DNA of 64,000 nucleotides from Dactylorhiza incarnata (taxonomy: Eukaryota; Streptophyta; Magnoliopsida; Asparagales; Orchidaceae): positions 3,596,001-3,660,000 of the forward strand of contig JAWHQI010000272.1 of assembly GCA_033032865.1 (NCBI GenBank), read 5' to 3'. Within the stretch, counting starts at the first letter, position 1. Every line of letters begins with the position of its first letter. Position numbers and translations under genes: made by a program. Shown one piece after another: positions 43,219 to 54,618 of this stretch. The notes under the pieces were generated by a model, which saw nothing but the letters and a program-made list of their open reading frames with translations, did not search any database and was not told where the DNA came from.

Positions 43219-45332
43219 AAATCAGGCATCGGGTAGAGGCTTTGTGAAAATGTCCGCAAGTTGAGATTCAGTTCCTATAAAGTTTACATGAACATGTTCC
43301 TTTTGTATGTGATCCCAAATGAAATGATGTCTTATGTCTATATGTTTGGATCTTGAGTGATGCACGGGGTTGTTTGTTAGGTCAACGGTACTCTTATTGT
43401 CACATTTTAATTCAATATTGGTTAGATAAATTCCAAAGTATTCTAGGGATTGAGTCATCCATATTGCTTGTGCACAACTTCTTAGTGCAATATATTCGGC
43501 CTCTGTGGTGGAGAGAGCAACCGAATTTTGTTTTCTACTTGACCATGCAACTAGTGAAGGGCCTAAGAAGTGGCATGTGCCACTAGTGCTTTTTCTATCT
43601 AACATCTCGCATAATCAGAATCAGAAAAACCATATTAAATAAAAGAATTGTTGTTTGGATACCATAATCCTAATCTAGATGTTTCGATTAAATATCTAAA
43701 AATTTGTTTTACTGCTTATAAATGTGATTCTTTTTATTAGCTTGAAATCTAGCGCATAAATATACGGTAAAAGTAATGTCAGGTCTAGAAGCACTTAAGT
43801 ATAATATAGATCCAATCATTCCTCTATACAAGGTTTGATCAATTGATATTCCGGCTTCATCTTTTCCTAATTTTAGTGATGCGATCATTAGTGTGCTAGC
43901 TAGTTTTAAATTTTCAAATCCAAAATGTTTTAGAATATCATGTACATACTTGGTTTGACAAATAAAGATTCCATCATTTCTTTGTGTGATTTGAAAACCT
44001 AAGAAATATGTGAGTTCTCCAACTAAGCTCATCTCAAATTCATTTTGCATTACTTGTACTACTTTATTACACAACTCTTCATTAGTGTCTCCAAAGATAA
44101 TGTCATCAACATAAATTTAGAAAATGATTAAATCATTATTTATATGCTTAATAAAGAGTGTGTCATCGACACTACCCATTTTATAATTGTTCTTTTATAA
44201 AAAAGATGTTAAGCATTCATACCAAGCACGAGGTGCTTGCTTTAAACCATAAAACATTTTTTCTAACCTATAGACATGATTAGGAAATTTTTCATCTATA
44301 AAACCGGGGGGTTGTTCAACATAGACTTCTTTAATTATCCCGTTTAAAAAGGCACTTTTTACATCCATTTGAAAAAAATTAAACTTCTTATAACTCACAA
44401 AAGCAAGAAAGATTCTAAAAGCTTCTAGGCGAGAAACGGGTGCAAATGTTTCATCAAAATCTATCCCCTCGATTTGTGAGTATCCTTGTGCTACAAGTCT
44501 AGACTTGTTCCTAGTGATTCTAAAATAGTCGTCTAATTTATTTTTAAATATTCATTTTACACCAATAATTGGGTGATTAGAGTGTCTTTCTACTAACTTC
44601 CAAACCCTATTTCGTTTAAATTTATTTAATTCTTCATTCATAGCAATAAACCAAAACTCGTCATTTAAAGCGGTAGAAACATTTTTGGGTTCAATTTCAT
44701 AAACAAAGCATAAGTTTGAAAAGGATTCGTGAATTTAAGTGCGTGTCATTACCCCTCTTGACGGTTCTATATTGATAAGCTCCCTAGGATGATCTTTTGT
44801 AAACCATAGCATGCTTGGAGGTATGAAATTTTCTTGCACCGCCTCTATTTCTTTATCAACTCCAAGTGGATCATTTTCCACATCCTCCATGGGTGAAAGA
44901 GGTTCCTCTTCTTTTCCTACAATAGTAGAATCTACACACGGAACATGTTCATCAAATCTAACATGACTAGACTCTTCCACCTTTTTAGGCTTTTATTATA
45001 TATCCTATATGCTTTACTATTGGAAGAGTATCCAAAAAAATATCCTACATAACATTTTTCATCAAATTGTGCTAATGCATCTTTGCTGTTAAAGATATAA
45101 CATTTACACCCAAAAATATGAAAGAAAGACACATTTGTTTTCTTTTGATAATATAGTTCATAAGGTGATAATTTCAAAATCGGGCGAAGAATGACTAGAT
45201 TTATTACATAACACGAAGTATTTACCGCTTCGGCCCAAAAAGATCTAGGCAACCTATACTCAGATAGCATAGTGCGTGCAAGCTCTTGCAGGGTTCTATT
45301 TTTCCTATCTACCATACCATTTTGTTGGGGAG
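43219..45332 (-). pseudogene. pol: Integrase end, reverse transcriptase and RNase H of element C
   Basis: Reading leftward from 45332: PQQNGMVDRKNRTLQELART completes the copia INT core, then SFWAEAVNTSCYVINLVI and FGCKCYIFNSKDALAQFDEK. The RT part has [45 protein letters not shown] and YVDDIIFG (44110-44087, intact). RNase H has ISIDQTLYRGMIGSILYLSA and LDRKSTSGTCHFLGPSLVAW. SSRKQNSVALSTTEAEYIAL follows, then ADIFTKPLPDA and a stop at 43219. In-frame stops lie near 44737, 44550, 44193 and 44112, and there is a break near 44990. Confidence 0.88.
45328..45332. other. Target-site duplication of E, left copy (GGGAG)
   Basis: GGGAG stands left of E and GGGTG (57364-57368) right of it, a 5-bp match with one change. 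Removing E and one copy restores the T-P-Q-Q codons of the copia integrase in frame. Confidence 0.85.
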
Positions 45333-45720
45333 TGTAACGCCCCTGGTTTTTTGTTAATTATTTACGTGCCCGCTGTGACGTGATTTTGGCATAAGGGCAT
45401 TACGTTAACTCGTCGGGATTGGTTTTGAGCCTTACCTTAGTTAATGTATTTAATTTAGGTCGCGCGTGCGATATTTCGCGACATTTCGAGTTAAAGGGAA
45501 AACTCAGGGGTATTTTGAGTAACTATTAATATTTCGGCTTCGGGAAATTTAATCTCAAATTTGGCTCATCAGAATTGAATTCTGACTTCGCCGTTGGATT
45601 TGTAGCGCCGATTTTCAGTTTAGGTGTGAATTTTGAGAAAATCTGAGGTGATTTAGTCGCCCTCGTAGTTTAAATAGAATTGGAGAATTAATAATTTATT
45701 TAAATAAGGAATTAAGGTTT

Positions 45721-45730
45721 TATATAAATA
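45721..45730 (+). promoter_or_regulatory. TATA box of element E 5' LTR
   Basis: TATATAAATA is repeated at 55006-55015 in the 3' LTR in the same context (GAATTAAGGTTT before, CCAAAATTTC after). CT-rich leader sequence follows within 30 bases. Confidence 0.65.
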
Positions 45731-46254
45731 CCAAAATTTCTAAAGAAGCCTATTCTTCTTCTCCTCAAAAGAGCAGAAACAGATTTTGTGGGTGAGCGGG
45801 GGAGGTGTGTCGGGAACTTCTTCCGACCGGTGATTCAGGGACTGTAGTGGACGGAATCGTAATCGGAGAGTAGAATCGGAAAGCTCTCGACGAGATCTTC
45901 GTTCTAGTGGTAAGAGTTTCCTGTTTCTTGGGATTTTTGGAGTCAATGTAGTGACCTAACTCCTCTTTATGGCCTGGAAAGTTTCAGGTTTTTGTGCTCA
46001 TGTGAGTTCTTGGCCGATGCATAGCTTTTGGAGCGGAGAAATTCGAGTTTGGAAGGTTTAAGGCAAGTGGCAATTTCTCCTTCTCTTTTGTTGTTGAAGT
46101 GTTGTTTTCTGGCTTGAGTTCTTATCATCAATGTTTTGCTCTTAATTTGAAGTATCACCTGGCTAGTTTAACTCTTGAACTGTCTTTTGATCTCACCCTC
46201 AATGTCTAAAGTTTCCCCTGGAAGAATCTGTTTGCTGCCTAGAAATTTTGGCCA

Positions 46255-46690
46255 GTACTCAAGAAATTCATGCATTTCAAGAGAAATCCTTGTATTTCTC
46301 GAGAAATCCATGTATTTCTCGAGAGACCCCTGTGTTCTTTTCCCGAGAAGTCCCTCTTTCTCTCAAGGAAACTCTTTGATTTCTCGAGAAATCTCCTTGA
46401 CTCTCGAGAAATCCTATTTCATTGCTTCTCGAGAAATCCAGACATCTCTCGAGAAATCTCCTTTGTTTCTCGAGAAATCCCTGCAGAAAACTCCCTTGTT
46501 TCTCAAAAAATCTTCTTTATTTCTCGAGAAATCCCTGAAGACTTTATTCCTATTTTCTCAAGAAATGCCTTCTATTTCTCGAGAAATGCCTAGACTTCCT
46601 TCCTGTTTTCTCGAGAAATACCATCTATTTCTCGATAAATGTCTTCTATTTCTCGAGAAATGCCTTCTATTTCTCGAGAAATGCCAGTCC
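46255..46690. repeat. Palindrome array ATTTCTCGAGAAAT in the E 5' LTR
   Basis: I count 12 intact CTCGAG centres, mostly as TTTCTCGAGAAAT, plus about five damaged units (CTCAAGA, CTCGATA, CCCGAGA). Spacers such as CCTTGT and GCCTTCT are 10-25 bp. It begins about 0.53 kb past the TATA box. Long plus-strand frames over it (46175-46753) read the repeat as SREI units and are not genes. Confidence 0.9.
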
Positions 46691-47740
46691 ATTTCCAATT
46701 CCTTGAGCTATGCTTCAGACTCCTCCCCTCTCTTGGAATCTTGTGTCTTTTAAAGTGTACAGGGATGTTGCCAATGTATGTACTGTGCCCTTGATCATGA
46801 TTACCTCCTGCCTGAGTTCTTATACCTGCTATGGTTATGCAAATTTCTGGGTTTTCTTTATGATCAATATGAGCGGTGTTTTTTTTCTCATTTGTAACCT
46901 TGTCCTTAGGATCTTTCTGGCATTGTTCCTAGGGCTAAGTCTCGTGTGGTAACTAAAATTAATTAATGAGGACTATTGCTTTAGCCTTGCACGGTGGCCA
47001 TTGTAAGGGACATGAACATCAGGCTTGGCTTGTGGTCCCATGGGCCGTGTTTGGGGGGCAGTGGGGATTCTTTTATAGCCTTGCACGGTGGCCATTCTAA
47101 GGGGCATGAATAACAGGCTTGGCCTGTGGCCCCATGGGCCGTGTTTGGATGGCAGTGGATAAAGGACCACCACCTGGTTTTGGGCTTTAGGTGGCAGAGG
47201 ATAGAGGACCGCCACCTTTTAAATTTGAGTTGATCAGTCTCATAAATAGAATTAACAAGATAAATGAACTTTGCTTGCATTTCAAAAAGGTACTTGAGCA
47301 CTCAGTGTGTTGTCTAGATCTATACTTTGGAGCTTCTTTTCTGTAAGTTTGTTTTGGGTTGGTACCCCTTATGCCTTATTATTACCTTGTTTCGCAGGAC
47401 TTCTATGCCTTTCTGCCACTTATGCTTTCCTTGCTGAGGCGTTCTTTGTTTTACTTGAATGCCTCAGGTTTAGATACGTAGTGGTTAGAAGTGTAGCCCG
47501 GAGACCTTGGAAGTTGTAGTTGTTATCATACCCCGCTGATGCGAGGTAGTGGTGGTTAGTTTTTTTCTTGTGTTCAGACATGCTAGTTTGAAGCCAATGG
47601 GTTGGTATCAGGTTGTTGACGCCCATTGTGCCTCTTTTTGTTACATTGTAGCTTACTTGCTAGTTATTGCTGGTACCTTTCGATCTCGTGTATCTTGCTC
47701 TCTGGGAATTATTTATGGCTACGTGCATTATAGTTATAAC

Positions 47741-48743
47741 TGTTGGGTTTTCTATATACCATTCATAATGATATAAACACAACAAAATGTGTGCAGCGGA
47801 AGAAATACTAGAACAACCCAAAGAGTAAGGAACTTGTGGATTTCATGAATCAAGAGATTAGGAAAGCAAAATGTGATATACCTTTGCGGGATTGAGTCAA
47901 TACTCAACCAAGATGCTCCAAGAAGAAATTTGGTAGACGAACTTCGAGTTCAAAGCACTGAAATGTATCGGCCCTCTACAGAGATCCACACAAGGAAGGA
48001 GAACCCCAATGCCTTGTCGCACAAGGTATGGGTCGGAGAAGAACATCCCTCTGCATCCCCACGAACTGTTAGGTCCGTTGAAGGGGAGGCGGCAATGATT
48101 GACAACGATTGGGCGAGGTCTACAGACAGGGACAATGGAACACTTCTGAGTCGGCTCTTCAGAAAATGCGAAAAGGCTCGATCTGGTTTATGACCTAATC
48201 TCATCGCTTTTATACGCAAGTCATAAAAAATAGGCTATCCGCAGACCAGGGGAAAACAGAATAATTCTGCCAAATTTAAATTCGTCGAATACATAATAAT
48301 TCGACTAAATGCTTTAGACGAATTATCATATTCGGCTATATACATTCGACGAATTGTCTCAAATTTTACTAAACACTTTTGACGAACTCGAATAGATAAT
48401 TCCGAATAAACACTTTAGACGAATTATCATATTTGACTAAAGACTTTCGACGAATTGTCAAATTCGACTAAAGACTTTCGACGAATTCTGCCAAGTCCTA
48501 AGGAATTCGACTAAACCATTTAGACGATTCTTTAATAGAACTTATTTCCCGATTGAGACATTCTCAATTCAATTTCGAACAGTCATAGGATTGGTCCTTC
48601 ACTCATATCCAATATGAGTGAGGCCAACACTATCCTTTCTCCAACTTCTCCAAACGCTTTTATGTGCGACCCTATAGGCTCATATAGCGTTGGCAGTAAG
48701 ACTAACTGTTGATTGCTTTGAGATCACCTCAGAAACTCCAACA
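47741..48743. mobile_element. Solo LTR F (copia-type) inside the E 5' LTR
   Basis: It is a 1,003-bp block starting TGTTGGG and ending CTCCAACA. It is flanked by ATAAC (47736-47740) and ATAAA (48744-48748). The E 3' LTR shows the empty site GTTATAAAATGG near 56940, so the insertion and 5-bp duplication are confirmed. There is no internal region, as left by recombination between two LTRs. AATGTGTGCAGCGGAAG near its left end suggests the element pointed left. Confidence 0.88.
48275..48530. repeat. TTCGACTAAA / GACGAATT word cluster in F
   Basis: TTCGACTAAA or a near form and its partner TTTAGACGAATT or TTTCGACGAATT alternate about nine times. GACGAATT near 48317, 48419 and 48449 is a good anchor. 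Opposite-facing words allow several small hairpins. Confidence 0.65.
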
Positions 48744-49163
48744 ATAAAATGGTTTTCTTTCATTCTCATTGCATCTTTTATAGTTCAAATCCTTATATTT
48801 AAGTCACATACCAGTATCTTCATACCCAATCTAAATCTAGATATGTGCATATCATTTTCTTTATGTCCAGAAATCGCGTGCATATAGGACCTTAATTGAA
48901 CTAAACTAAGTATTTTACCGCTACAATTACATATATACTTTCTTCTGTGGACTAGTTGATCCATGAACTGAGAGACACAGTTCTTACCCCAAACCTAATA
49001 AGTGATTTCAAGTAATGAGTCATCATGTAAACCTGTTTTATAATGAACAAGAGATAGGTTCTCGCATGAGCGTCTGCAGTTGTCTCCTGCATGACGTGGC
49101 ATAATGACGCGTATTTTCTCTACGCTGATATTCCTAATTGTTGAGAAAATGCAGGTTGTGATA

Positions 49164-49851
49164 GTTGACATTAGAGATAGGTTCGTTTGACAAGTTGGTT
49201 GAACGACTATTTTTCTGATATGGTGATAGTCGTCTCGCCTCATTTCATACACACAACAAAGTGTCATTTGTACGTCTTGGCTAAAGCATGAACACTACAC
49301 TCATAAGCATGATAAGAAGTATACAGGGCATATTATGTTGTATGGGATGCATAATATGTATTTGTATATGGATCCTCATAGGTGACAACATGTGACCGTT
49401 GTGTAGTATGGGATGCTTAACACCAGTGCCATGGATGTCCATTAGCTTGATTTTTATTTTTTGTTGCATGCGATACTATGTATTATGGGGTGCATAATAT
49501 TTCATGTGTACGCCGCTCATAACATGCATTAAGGCTTTTCTTAGAATGCATAGCACAACATGCAAATCATAACATTGCATAAAACACTTGTGCCAAGCTA
49601 AAGATTTATATGATGACACATGTACACCCATGATTTCAAAGTGAACACAAGAAAATTCATGCATTCATGACCTTTGCACATGAGTCAAGAGGGATAATGT
49701 AGTGTCATCCCAAGATTTAGCATGACATCATAAAAATCCCAGAGCAAGGTAGTAGCGATAGCAAGTATCTGTACATGTATGTTCTGAACCAAGAAGGGTA
49801 GTTCTAGCGTAAGGTTATGTTTTGATTAGGGGTTTTTGTGTATTGGCAGAG
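49164..49851 (+). promoter_or_regulatory. Degenerate primer site and 5' leader of element E
   Basis: The bases after the LTR (TTGACATTAGAGATAGG, 49165-49181) are a mutated form of the D site TTGGTATCAGAGTTAGG. The leader that follows closely matches that of D. Confidence 0.7.
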
Positions 49852-51090
49852 ATGGCGCCTAAGCGAATCGCGACTAGATCGACTGGTCAGTCGGAAGGCG
49901 AGTCATCCGGAGCGCAGAGTGAAGTCTTGATCGAGAGTCTGCGCCAGAGCAATGAGGCTCTGACGAGACAAATGGTTGTGATGTAGTCACAAGTTGAGGC
50001 GTTGTTGTCTGCCGGTGCAGGATAGCAAACTGGGATGCAGGCCCCCATAATAGGACAGACTTTACCTACCCCTCCTACTCCCCTAGTACCCCCAATAGCG
50101 ATACCGCCAAAAATGAACTTCATTTCGCACTTTCAGAGGTTAGGACCTCCTTCGTATGACGGACGAGCTGAATTCGTGGCCTTGGACGATTGGCTTAAAC
50201 CATTGAGGAGATGTTCTCGTATCTAGGGATCACCATGGACCAGAAGGTGATGGTCGCCGCGTACTAGCTAAAGGGTCTCGCAAAGAGCTGGTGGTTGAGG
50301 GAAAAGGAAGACCTTACTGGAGGATGTACGTGGGAAACCTTCAAAGGGTTGCTTATAAGGAAGTTCCTTCCATCAGTAGAATGAGAACGATTAATGAATG
50401 ACTTCCTGCATCTGAAGCAGAGGCAGCTCTCGGTGAGTGAGTACGAAATTGAGTTTTTCAAGCTGAGCAGGTTTGCTCCAGCCCTGGTAGCCTCGAAAGA
50501 AGGTAGGGTGAAAAGGTTTCTTGGTGGTCTCCGCAGTGACATTCAGCAGCTGGCCAGCGCGTATAGTTTGGATAAGTACGCCGAGGTAGTAGAGGCAGCA
50601 CTGAAGGTTGAGGCGATTGATAATGCCAAGAACCGAGGATCAGCAGTGAAGAAGGGAAAGAGGAAGGCCAGAGAAGATGGGAGTTCTGGTGCACCTGTCA
50701 TAGCCCCGAAGAAAGGAAGCGGTGAGGCATGCAGTTTCTGTGGCCGCCCTGTCCATCCATTTGTGAAATGTTTCAAGAGAAAGGAAGTTCAGAAGTAGTA
50801 GCGAGTGTTGGCAATCCACAGTGCTCCAAAAGGAGAGGTGCTTTGCCTGATATGCAAGCAGAAGGGGCATGATTCAGCCCATTGTTGGACCAAGGAAAAA
50901 GTCTGCTTCCAGTGCAGACAGAAAGGGCACATGAAGTTTCAATGCCCGCAATTCCAACCCCCATTGCAACCAGTTCCACTTCGAGCCTTGCCGCCTCCGC
51001 AACATCAAGACAAAGGGAGAGGAAAGCTGGACGTGTTAACCCAGGAGCAAGCGCAGTCCTCGACCCAAGTGATCTCAGGTTAGACTTCAA
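49852..51090 (+). pseudogene. gag: Gag of element E with three CCHC knuckles
   Basis: The ATG at 49852 gives MAPKRIATRSTGQSEGESSG. A Pro-rich segment (APIIGQTLPTPPTPLVPP) and FQRLGPPSYDGRAEFVALDD lead into the gag core. The core continues in other frames as LKGLAKSWWLREKEDLTGG and LKQRQLSVSEYEIEFFKLSR. After a basic linker come the knuckles CSFCGRPVHPFVKC (50730-50771), CLICKQKGHDSAHC (50844-50885) and CFQCRQKGHMKFQC (50904-50945). Stops lie near 49984, 50023 and 50797, with frame changes near 50220. The capsid-like core, missing in D, is present here. Confidence 0.85.
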
Positions 51091-51149
51091 TCTAGCTATT
51101 AAGTTTCAGTTTTAGTTTCGTTGCATTAGACTAGTTTCTTTTCCGCACT

Positions 51150-52965
51150 TATAGGGAGATTTAAGGTAAAGAGTCATTGGGCTCGTGTTCTATTTGATTC
51201 TGGTGCTAACCTTTCATTCGTGGCTAGGACTTTCGTCGAGCGCCATCGTTTGACCCCTGAGTTGGGCAACAATTCGTTCCTCACTAAGTTTCCTTCCTAT
51301 GATTTGGTAACCTCGAACCAGCGCATCCGGAGATGTCCTATCCTCTTAGGAGATTTCTTGGCGTTTGCTGATCTCAAGGTGCTGGACCTAGAAGACTTTG
51401 ACGTGATATTGGGTATGGACTAGCTGTCCAGTTACGATGTTGTCATCCGATACAAGGAAAAGTGTCTGGACTTTGTGATGGGCAATGGTTATGCCATGAG
51501 CATTTTTGGATCTCTGTGCCAGAGTTCCCCGATAATTTCTGCGGTATGTGCTCGGAAACTGTTAAAATTCGATTGCTTGGCTTACCTTGTTTCTTTTTTA
51601 GAAACTGTTAGTGGTTCGCCGTGTATCGAGGGTGTTCCGGTGGTGTGAGAGTTTCCTGATGTCTTCCCTGTTAGTCTTCCTGGTCTTACGCCTGATAGAG
51701 ACATGGACTTCGTTATTGATCTTGAGCCTGGTACTCGTCCTATCGCTAAGGCACCGTATTGTATGGCCCCAAGTGAGCTAGAAAGGTTGCGAACCCAGTT
51801 AGATGAATTGTTGCAATGTGGATTTATTAGGCCAAGTACTTCGCCCTGGGGTGCTCCAATGTTGTTCGATAAAAAGAAGGATGGTTCTATGAGGTTGTGC
51901 ATAGACTATATGGAGATGAATAAAGTAACCATCAAGAACAGATATCCATTGCCGTGAATCGATGATCTGTTTGATCATTTGCATGGTAGTTCAGTGTTTT
52001 CAAAGATTGATCTTCGATCAGGTTACCATCAGTTGAGGATCCGTGAGTCGGACGTCCCTTGAACTGCCTTTCGTTCTCGTTATGGTCATTTTGAATTTCT
52101 GGTAATGTCATTTGGTTTGACAAATGCACCCTCTGCATTTGTGGACATGATGAACTGTGTGTTCAAAGATTTTCTGGATCATTTTGTAGTAGTTTTCATC
52201 GATGATGTGTTGGTGTATTCCAGAAGTGCTGAGGAGCATGCTACGCATTTGCTCTTAGTATTGTCTACTCTAAGAGAGCATAAGTTGTATGTGAAGCTGA
52301 GTAAGTGTGAGTTCTAGCTTCCTCAGGTGTCCTTTCTGGGTCATGTAGTGAACAAGGATGGAATTATAGTAGACCCAGCAAAGATTTCTGCCCTGTTGGA
52401 TTGGAAGATGCCTACATCGCCTAAGGAGATAAGGAGTTTCTTAGGGTTGGCAGGTTACTATAGGAAGTTTGTTCAAGGATTCTCGATGCTATGAGCACCT
52501 CTGACTAAGCTTACCCAGAAGAATGCAGCTTTTGTGTGGAGTGATTCCTGTGAAGAAGCCTTCCAGGAATTAAAGAGGCATTTGTGTAGTGCTCCTGTCC
52601 TGGCTTTATCGATCGAGGGAGTCAAGTATGCAGTTTATGTAGACGCATCTCATATTGGACTGGGGTGTGTTTTTATGCAAGAAGGAAAGGTTATCGCTTA
52701 TGGGTATAGACAACTAAATGTTCATGAAAGGAATTACCCTACGCATGACTTAGAATTTACTGCAGTGATTTATGCCTTAAAGCTTTGGAGACACCTTCTT
52801 TATGGAGTGTCATGCAAGATTTTTACGGATCACATGAGTCTAAAGTATGTCCACCCAGAAAGAACTGAATTTGCGCCAGCGTAGATGGTTGGAGTATGTT
52901 GCGGATTATGAAGTTGACATCCTCTATCATCCGGGTAAGGCAAACGTGGTGGTCGATGCCCTTAG
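51150..52965 (+). pseudogene. PR-RT-RH: Protease, reverse transcriptase and RNase H of element E
   Basis: PR has the intact D-S-G in ARVLFDSGANLSFVARTF (about 51182-51235) and FDVILGMD before a TAG. RT has [60 protein letters not shown] and intact [10 protein letters not shown] (about 52194-52223). RH has [40 protein letters not shown] and [13 protein letters not shown]. Stops occur near 51421, 51955, 52060, 52315 and 52492. A frameshift at about 52850 moves the rest of pol to another frame. Most stops fit C-to-T change of CGA, CAG or TGG codons. Confidence 0.9.
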
Positions 52966-54516
52966 CAAAAAGACCGTGCATCTCTTCAATCTTTATATGC
53001 AGTCCTTAGTGGAGGAGTTTATGCTGATGGATATCTCAGTCGGTAGTAGTACCGCACCTTCAAGTTTAGGAGTTGAAGAGCCTTCTTGGATTACCCTTAC
53101 AAGACTGCATCAGAAGGAAGATCCTGACTTGCAGCATCTCCGAAACAGGACTGAGAAGGGGGAATTACCAGACTTTTCTATTGATGATAAAGATACCTTG
53201 AATTATCGAGGTAGATATTGTATTCCCGCGTTGGAAGATATTCGAACAAAGATATGTGGTGAAGCGCATGACTCAAGTGTTTCCTATCATCCTGGTTCCA
53301 CGAAAATGTACAAAGACCTTAAGCAAATAATTTGGTGGTCAGGTATGAAGAATGATATAGCTAAATTTGTCTCTGAATGTCTTACTTGCCAGCACATTAA
53401 GGCAGATCATAAGAGGCCTGGAGGTAAACTGAACCCTTTGGATATTCCAAGCTGGAAGTGGGAGAGTATTTCAATGGACTTAATTACCGGTTTACCGAGA
53501 TCCCCCAGAGGACATGATTCAGTATGGGTCATAGTGGACAGATTGACAAAGTGTGCTCACTTTGTGCCTTTTAAGACCGGATATTCTATGGAGAAAATAG
53601 CAGAACTTTATTTAGACAAAGTCATCAAATCGCATGGTGTGCCCGTGAGCATTGTGTCGGATCGGGATTCCAGGTATATATCTCATTTCTGGCAGAGTTT
53701 GCAGGGAGCTTTGGGCACTGACCTTAGATACTCTACCGCTTACCACCCTCAGACCAATGGTCAGACGGAGAGAGTGAATCAAATTTTGGAAGATATGATC
53801 AGGTGCTATATTTTAGACCATGGTGGGGCTTGGGATAAGCGCCTTTGGCTGATGGAATTTGCTTATAATAACATTTATCAGGAAAGATTGCAAATGTCCC
53901 CCTTTGAGACTATGTATGGGAGGCGTTGCTGAACTCCCTTGTTTTGGGCCTAGGTTGGTGAGAGTCCATTGTTAGGCCCAGAAGCTTTGGAAGAGATGAA
54001 TGTTATCGTGACTCATATCGACGAGAAGCTTCTCATTGCTCAGGAGAGGTATGAGAAGTATGCTAATCGAAGAAGGGTGGATCTCGAGTTCGTTGTTGGG
54101 GACATGGTGTTCTTGAAAGTTTCTCCATTGCCGGGAGTTAAGTGATTTGGAAGGAACCACGAGTTGGATCCCCGGTATGTGGGACCTTTCCAGGTTGTTG
54201 AGCTCATCAGAATGTCAGCTTATAGGCTAGATTTGCCTGCTTCTTTTCCAGATGTTCACGATGTGTTTCACGTGAGCCAGTTGAGGAAGTGTGTGCGTAG
54301 TGACCGGCTTGTTCTCGATTCGGTGTCCCAATTGCAGCCCAATCTTTCCTATGTTGAAGATCCTATCTGAATTTTGGAGACTCAGGAGCAGGTGTTGCGG
54401 AAGAAGACGATCCCGATGGTTAAAGTTCTTTGGAGAAATCAGGGCATCGAGAGCACAACTTGGGAGCTGGACTCTGCCATGAGAGAGAGAGACTCATCCT
54501 GGTCTCTTCTCCTAGA
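52966..54516 (+). pseudogene. INT-CHD: Integrase and chromodomain of element E
   Basis: The HHCC region is HDSSVSYHPGSTKMYKDLKQ ... CLTCQHIKADH. The core has D in ISMDLITGLPRSPRG, D in IVSDRDSRYISHFWQSLQG and E in YHPQTNGQTERVNQILEDMI, all intact. The C-terminal part has DPRYVGPFQVVELIRMSAYR and FHVSQLRKCV. After a TGA near 54368 comes ILETQEQVLRKKTIPMVKVL then WRNQGIESTTWELDSAMRE, a chromodomain-like tail that in chromoviruses guides insertion to marked chromatin. This 361-residue stretch is the longest open frame in the window. Confidence 0.9.
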
Positions 54517-54602
54517 TTTCGGGTAAATCTTCCATCTGGTAATCTTTGGATTTTATGTACTTTCCGTTATCGTTCGATTTCAAGTTTCGGGACGAAACTT
54601 CC

Positions 54603-54618
54603 TTTTAGGGGGGATGAC
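54603..54618 (+). promoter_or_regulatory. Polypurine tract of element E
   Basis: TTTTAGGGGGGATGAC lies directly before the 3' LTR start TGTAACGCCC. This is the expected plus-strand primer site. Confidence 0.8.

Larger units (their letters stand above)
45333..49163 (+). repeat. 5' LTR of element E (3.83 kb, with solo LTR F inside)
   Basis: It starts TGTAACGCCCCTGG and ends GCAGGTTGTGATA. Without F it is about 2.83 kb, matching the 2.75 kb 3' LTR. It has a TATA box at 45721, the CTCGAG palindrome array, and a 94-bp direct duplication (GCCTTGCACGGTGGCCATT at 46984 and 47078) also present in the 3' LTR. Confidence 0.9.

Noticed and set aside
46175..46753. Plus-strand frame of 192 residues with SREI/LEKS repeats (also 55458-55967)
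   Set aside because: It is a translation of the CTCGAG palindrome array in all frames, located in a non-coding LTR. Two frames over the same DNA are both open, as expected for a short repeat.
47873..48219. Frames on both strands inside solo LTR F
   Set aside because: They overlap on opposite strands within an LTR and match no retroelement domain.
52847..53932. Integrase frame of E as an intact, active gene
   Set aside because: The 361-residue frame begins only after a frameshift in RNase H and ends at a stop. The element has about ten further stops, so no functional polyprotein is expected.
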